Below are positions 59,674-64,000 of a DNA stretch of 64,000 bases, in pieces; position 1 is the first letter of the stretch; each line of letters starts with the position of its first letter. A program made the translations under genes and the position numbers. Origin of the DNA: Sindora glabra (lineage: Eukaryota; Streptophyta; Magnoliopsida; Fabales; Fabaceae); contig CM035233.1 in the NCBI GenBank assembly GCA_020226215.1, forward strand, positions 28,151,150-28,215,149, given 5' to 3'. The notes below the pieces were generated by a model. That model was not told the DNA's origin and searched no databases. It saw nothing but the letters and a program-made list of their open reading frames with translations.

Positions 59674-61791
59674 ATATCAAATATGAATGTCCAGATTTCC
59701 TAATCCACTAAAAGGGACCGTACTCAATATCTCTCTTATAATGAAGTAGATAAAGAAAGTAGAATAGAATGAGAGAAGTTATTGAATCAACTTTATCGTC
59801 TTGAATTTGAGCTAATCTAAGGCTTGAATATAGAGGAGGTTTGCACCAATTTTGCTGCTAATTTAGGTCAGTTTGAGGAATTTGCTTTGAAGTTCTTGGT
59901 CAACTTGCATCCAAAAATTGGACAGTTTTCTTTAGGAGGGTTATTTACAACTATCCTAGTTACAATTTCTAAAGAAAAGTATCATCACAAGGTGGTTACA
60001 AAAGCGAAGGATAATAGAGGTAAATTTGCTATATTTCTTAAATTGCTGACTTGAATCATCATGTTGATGAGTTGACTACTGAACAAGAACATTTGGAAAG
60101 TCACGAAATTGAAATGGAAATTCTGATTCAGGTATTAAGAAGGCAAGAACAGGGAAATTTGAATAATGGCTGGTGCAACTTGTTTGACGAGAATTTTTAA
60201 AAGCTGATTCATGCCCAATGATTTAGTGCTTTGTATCCCAACTAATGTTGGACGCTGTGTTGGTTCACTATAGAAAAGAAAAGATTGTGGAGGTTTGTTA
60301 TAACTACGCTCAATCAAGTAATATTGCAGCATGGTGTGTCAGTAATCAAACTAGTAGAGCCCTTCTGTGGAATACACATTGCTTATTTTATTCAAGGTCC
60401 TCTGAGAACCCTTCTTGTTATAGGCCAAGACCCCATTTTCATGATTGTTCAATGACAGTGTCTATTACAGTGCAATCAGCTTCTATATGATTGTAATCAT
60501 CTATCCAGGAGGCAGATTTTCAACAACAACCAAATTTGGAACTAGTTCAACAACTAATACACATCATTATTAGCAGAGAATCTCCCCCACGATTAAAACC
60601 TAAAAAGGAAATACGAGAAAATGTGAAATCTTCCACCAAATCCAAGAAGGCTTCAGCACCTCAAAAGGTGGGGCACAAATTTTCGAGTCAAGCAATACTG
60701 TCTAAAGAAATATAATATGAAATTGATGTCCAACCTCATGTATAATGTATCACTATTTTCGCATTTATTCGGGGAAACCATGTGAAGCACAATGATCATG
60801 GTCAATCTCTAGAATGGGTCTTTACTATTTAATTGTTTTTTTGTATGTATGTTTTTTACTTGTTTCTAAAGGTTTGTATTCTTTGATGGCATGTAATCCT
60901 AACATTCTAATTAGGAAAAATAAAATGACAGCGGTGTCAACATATGCTTGAGGCTGGAAAGTAATGCATGTGACTCCATAAAGCATCATTTGTTTCTTGG
61001 TTAGTTTTGCTTTTTCTCATTCCATTAAAAATCAAACAACTTATAGACAACTACACATAAGGGGCGATGGGAAACAAAAATGTTCATATCTTTTTATTGC
61101 AGAAATGTCAACAAGATTTTGTTTTGTTTTATAATCATTTTTCATACAAATAATATTTGGATTAAGCTAAATAGGATATGACTTGATTGTTCTTGTTTTA
61201 ATTCATTTACATAATTATAAAATTCTTTAAATTTATTAAAAAATTCATTATTTTATTTGACAATAAAAATGCATATTGTATGAATAACTGTGCCATCAAT
61301 TTTTTTTTATTATGATACCATCTAAGGCTATCACTTCCATCCAAAAAAAAAAAAACTTTTGATTGAATCTAAAACATATTAATATGTTTTAAAAAATTCA
61401 TTTGAAAACTAATGTAAAATATTTTGACATCATTTCCAAATATTAATTTATTTATAATTTTTTTAAAGAAGTTTCATTATTAAAAATTATTTCAAAACAA
61501 ATCATTGATTTTACTTTGATCAGATAATGTAGTTTATTTTTCAGAATTTTCATAATAAATTATTCATTTTGAAACATTAATAAAATAATGATATTTTTGT
61601 TCAATCTGATCATTTTGATTCATTGATTTTACATCTCGCTCTTCTAAATTATTTATCATGTGCATGTGTGCATAACCTATAAATATGTAACCTTTGTAAT
61701 ATTATTAGGTGATGAAAGATTCTTATTACTTTTTTCCTTTTTTTGACCTTCATAATGTTATTAGTGATGAAAGATATTTCTTAATTTTTTT
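59674..61791. other. intergenic DNA containing an unidentified coding-like stretch
   Basis: Outside 59820-60710 I see only AT-rich DNA. A short direct repeat (GTGATGAAAGA) lies near 61709 and 61765, just left of the MITE cluster. Confidence 0.4.
59820..60710 (+). pseudogene. unidentified coding-like remnant
   Basis: Composition and codon variety are unlike the AT-rich flanks. One frame reads LNIEEVCTNFAANLGQFEEF to KDNRGKFAIFLKLLT (59824-60051). A second frame runs unbroken from about 60243 to 60447 and includes QHGVSVIKLVEPFCGIHIAY and FIQGPLRTLLVIGQDPIFMI. A third is basic near its end (SPPRLKPKKEIRENVKSS, about 60590). The pieces lie on one strand in a plausible order and look like fragments of one protein broken by frameshifts, or exons. 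I do not recognise the family. It lies 150 bp beyond the copia LTR. Confidence 0.35.
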
Positions 61792-62208
61792 AAAGGGTAA
61801 AATATACAAAACCCAGCTAACTATATTCAATGTGCACATAACTCCTCAAACTATAAAAATGTATTAACCCTCTTAAATTTTAGAAGTTGTGCATTTAATC
61901 CTTTTCATTCGCTAGAACTTAAAGGATGAATTTGTGTATATTAAAGCTCATATGACTTGAAAATGTCTATCAATAACAATTTATCCATTATGTCCAATTT
62001 CTTAAAGGATGAATATATATTTTGTTAGTATTATTTAATCATATAATTAGCACATAGATTGTCTTGTTAAGTTTTAATAAACAAAATAATATAAGGGGTT
62101 AAATGCACACTTTATAAAATTTAGGTAGGTTATATATAAATTTCTATAATTCAGAGAGTTATGTGCATATTATGAATAGTTGAAGGGAGTTCTATGTAAT
62201 TTATCTTT
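61792..62208. mobile_element. long-TIR MITE
   Basis: The left arm, beginning AAAGGGTAAAATATACA, and the reverse of the right arm, beginning AAAGATAAATTACATAGA, align over about 115 bp (shared ATGTGCACATAACTC / ATATGCACATAACTC, AAATTTTA, GTGTGCATTTAA / GTTGTGCATTTAA). Total 417 bp, no coding. Such AAAGGGTAAA-ended elements are common in plants; I could not settle the target duplication in the T-rich flanks. Confidence 0.75.
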
Positions 62209-62244
62209 TTTTAATTATAAAAACTCAATAAAATTATATATATG

Positions 62245-63673
62245 AGTGGAAATCAATTGAACACTATTTTAAATATTATACTCTTACACGAATTTCTAAT
62301 CATTAATTTTATCTATATCTAATGGCTAAAATATAACTAATTTGTTAGTGGAGTATATCATTAATAAAGAAAGAGATCATGTAATTAAAAAATATTCAAT
62401 TGGAATTAATGAATCTTTTTTAATTAATAAAAATAGAAATATAAATGAAAATAAATAAAAAAATTTCTATGATAAAAGAAATTTATTATTAAAAGAATTT
62501 AATCTTCACTTCAAACAATTTTCCACGGTTAAAAGAATTTAGTCTTCCTTCAAACGATTTTCCAATAAAAAAATTATTGAAATTTTACTATATACGTCTA
62601 TTGTTCATAATACACATATTTTTTTGATAAAATAATCTAAAGTATATAATTTTTTTATAATTAATATATATTCTTAGGCGTCGGGGTAGCATTTTTCTAA
62701 TATTTGGAAGGGGTTTTTATTTTTATTTTTTCAAATAAAAACACAATGAATATTTTTGCTAGTTATACAAATATTATTTTTTTCAATAAATCTATTATCT
62801 TTTCTTTTCCACATACATTTATATTATAAACAAATTACCAAAACTGTTCATTGTGTTTTTTTTAAGACCTTGCATACTTAAAAATGTTGTTAGCAATGAG
62901 TAAAAATATACATTAATTATAAAAAAGGATATCTATTCTTTAACTTATCTCATTGAGAAATGTAAAAGTATTATGGATAACAAATATATATTAAAAAATT
63001 GTAAAAATTCAATAAAATTCTTTTACATTGGAAAATTATTTTAAGAGAAGACAATGGTCAAAATTATTTTTAAATGCAATTATTTAAATTGCTCTAGTGC
63101 TTTAAACACAAATTTCTTTTACCATAGAAAATTTTCATTTATGTTCATTTATATTTCTATTTTTATTAATTAAAAATGACTCATTAATTGCAATTGAGTA
63201 TTTGCTGATCATATATTCTCTCTCTTCATTAATAATACACTCCACTAATAAATAGTTATATTTTAGTCATTAGATGTAAATAAGATCAATGGTTAAAAAT
63301 TAGTATAAAAGTGTACTCCCTCCGTTCCTTTTTATCTATCGTATTTTGGAAAAAAAAATTTATTCCTTTTTATTTATCATTTTAGAATTCTAATAAAGTA
63401 TTAAATATTTTTTTTAAATCTACTCTTCGTGTTTATTAATAATTAATAAATACTTTATTATTTTATATTTTTAATCAACTTTTATTTATTCTTTTATATT
63501 TCACTTTTTATTTTCAACTATCTTAAATTTTATGCATAAAGGGTAATCTTGTAAAATTTATTAAAAATAAATAAATAAAATTATTTTCTTAATATATGTG
63601 AAATCGATTAATAGTGATAGATAAATAGAAATTGAGGGAGTAATATTTAAAATGGTATCAATTGATTCCCACT
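62245..63673. mobile_element. MULE-like element with ~230-bp TIRs, host of a Stowaway
   Basis: The left arm from 62245 (AGTGGAAATCAATTGA) matches the reverse of the right arm from 63673 (AGTGGGAATCAATTGA) for about 230 bp after removing the nested MITE: shared ATTTTAAATATTA, CTAAAATATAACTA, TTAGTGGAGT, TTAATTAATAAAAATAGAAA and TATAAATGAA. Very long TIRs point to a Mutator-like element. It has no transposase. Flanks are (TA)n, so the 9-bp duplication cannot be read. Confidence 0.8.
63316..63640. mobile_element. Stowaway MITE (Tc1/mariner type)
   Basis: 325 bp with left end CTCCCTCCGTTCC, right end in reverse CTCCCTCAATTTC, and TA on both sides (63314-63315 and 63641-63642). CTCCCTCCGT plus a TA duplication is the Stowaway signature. 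It lies inside the right TIR of the long-TIR element, splitting the match to the left arm. Confidence 0.92.
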
Positions 63674-64000
63674 ATATATATATACTATATATATGTATAT
63701 TAATTATAATGAATAGTATTTTTCACCTATTGCATGCCTAACCTTTTTTTTCTTGCTAAGAAAATAGAAAGAGTAAAGGCAATTAGCATTAATTACCTAC
63801 CTAAATATTATTATAAAAATATTCTCTCATTACAAAATATTTGATTTGAGTCATAATTATTATTCAAAAAACAAACCCATTACCAAAGCAAGTAGCGATA
63901 CCCTTAATTGGCCACAAATTATGGCCTTTTTTAGAATCAATTAAATCTATTTTAACAAATCAAAACTTTATTCAACTTATATATATATATATATATATAT
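63674..64000. other. AT-rich DNA ending in a TA microsatellite
   Basis: No gene; the last ~22 bases are a TA run that continues past the window. Confidence 0.6.

Noticed and set aside
1..64000. Organelle DNA insertion, rRNA, CRISPR or operon-like gene clusters
   Set aside because: No plastid or mitochondrial gene sequence, rRNA core, spaced direct repeats or collinear bacterial genes were recognised on either strand.

Overview
This 64 kb window is AT-rich eukaryotic DNA of the kind found between genes in a flowering plant, most likely a eudicot. The evidence is the repeat content: Ty1/copia elements primed by initiator-Met tRNA, a SIRE/Maximus-like copia remnant, a plant L1-type LINE with a terminal RNase H, a CACTA transposase remnant, a hAT-like insertion, a Stowaway MITE, and many TIR elements. 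I found no intact host protein-coding gene, no rRNA or tRNA gene, no CRISPR array and no operon-like layout. Nearly every protein-like reading frame belongs to a decayed transposable element. The window is best read as a record of nested insertions, not as a working gene set.

Layout, left to right. 1-5812: minus-strand copia element (family A), cut by the window edge, with broken gag-protease, a long leader, a tRNA-Met primer-binding site and a 1.66 kb LTR; a plus-strand LINE ORF1 fragment lies inside the leader span. 5813-10586: AT-rich DNA with two microsatellites, a candidate hAT-like MITE and a GC-raised coding-like island. 10587-13672: a 1,543-bp unit duplicated in tandem. 14371-22140: minus-strand LINE (ORF1, endonuclease, RT, RNase H) interrupted by a solo family-A LTR with a perfect 5-bp target duplication. 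23920-24790: element with ~100-bp inverted arms. 25560-26640: minus-strand CACTA remnant. 27058-29740: plus-strand SIRE-like copia pol remnant. 29741-33106: unassigned. 33107-34852, 35289-38151 and 38906-40034: three TIR-type elements, one carrying a 126-bp tandem array built on an 18-bp palindrome. 40035-50230: mostly unassigned repeat debris with a SIRE-like LTR near 48.7-50.2 kb. 50500-59673: second family-A copia copy (plus strand), carrying a gypsy-type solo LTR in its leader and a hAT-like insertion in pol, ending in a 3' LTR with a 430-bp internal duplication. 59674-64000: unidentified coding-like debris, then a cluster of MITEs that includes a Stowaway nested inside a long-TIR element.

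How the parts relate. Family A accounts for three LTRs and two bodies in this window, so one copia lineage was repeatedly active here. Two solo LTRs show that LTR-LTR recombination has removed internal regions. Nesting gives relative ages: the LINE is older than the family-A solo LTR inside it, copia copy 2 is older than the gypsy and hAT-like insertions inside it, and the long-TIR element is older than its Stowaway. I did not find a previously undescribed biological system that I can defend. The most unusual structure is the palindrome-bearing tandem array inside the TIR element at 35-38 kb.
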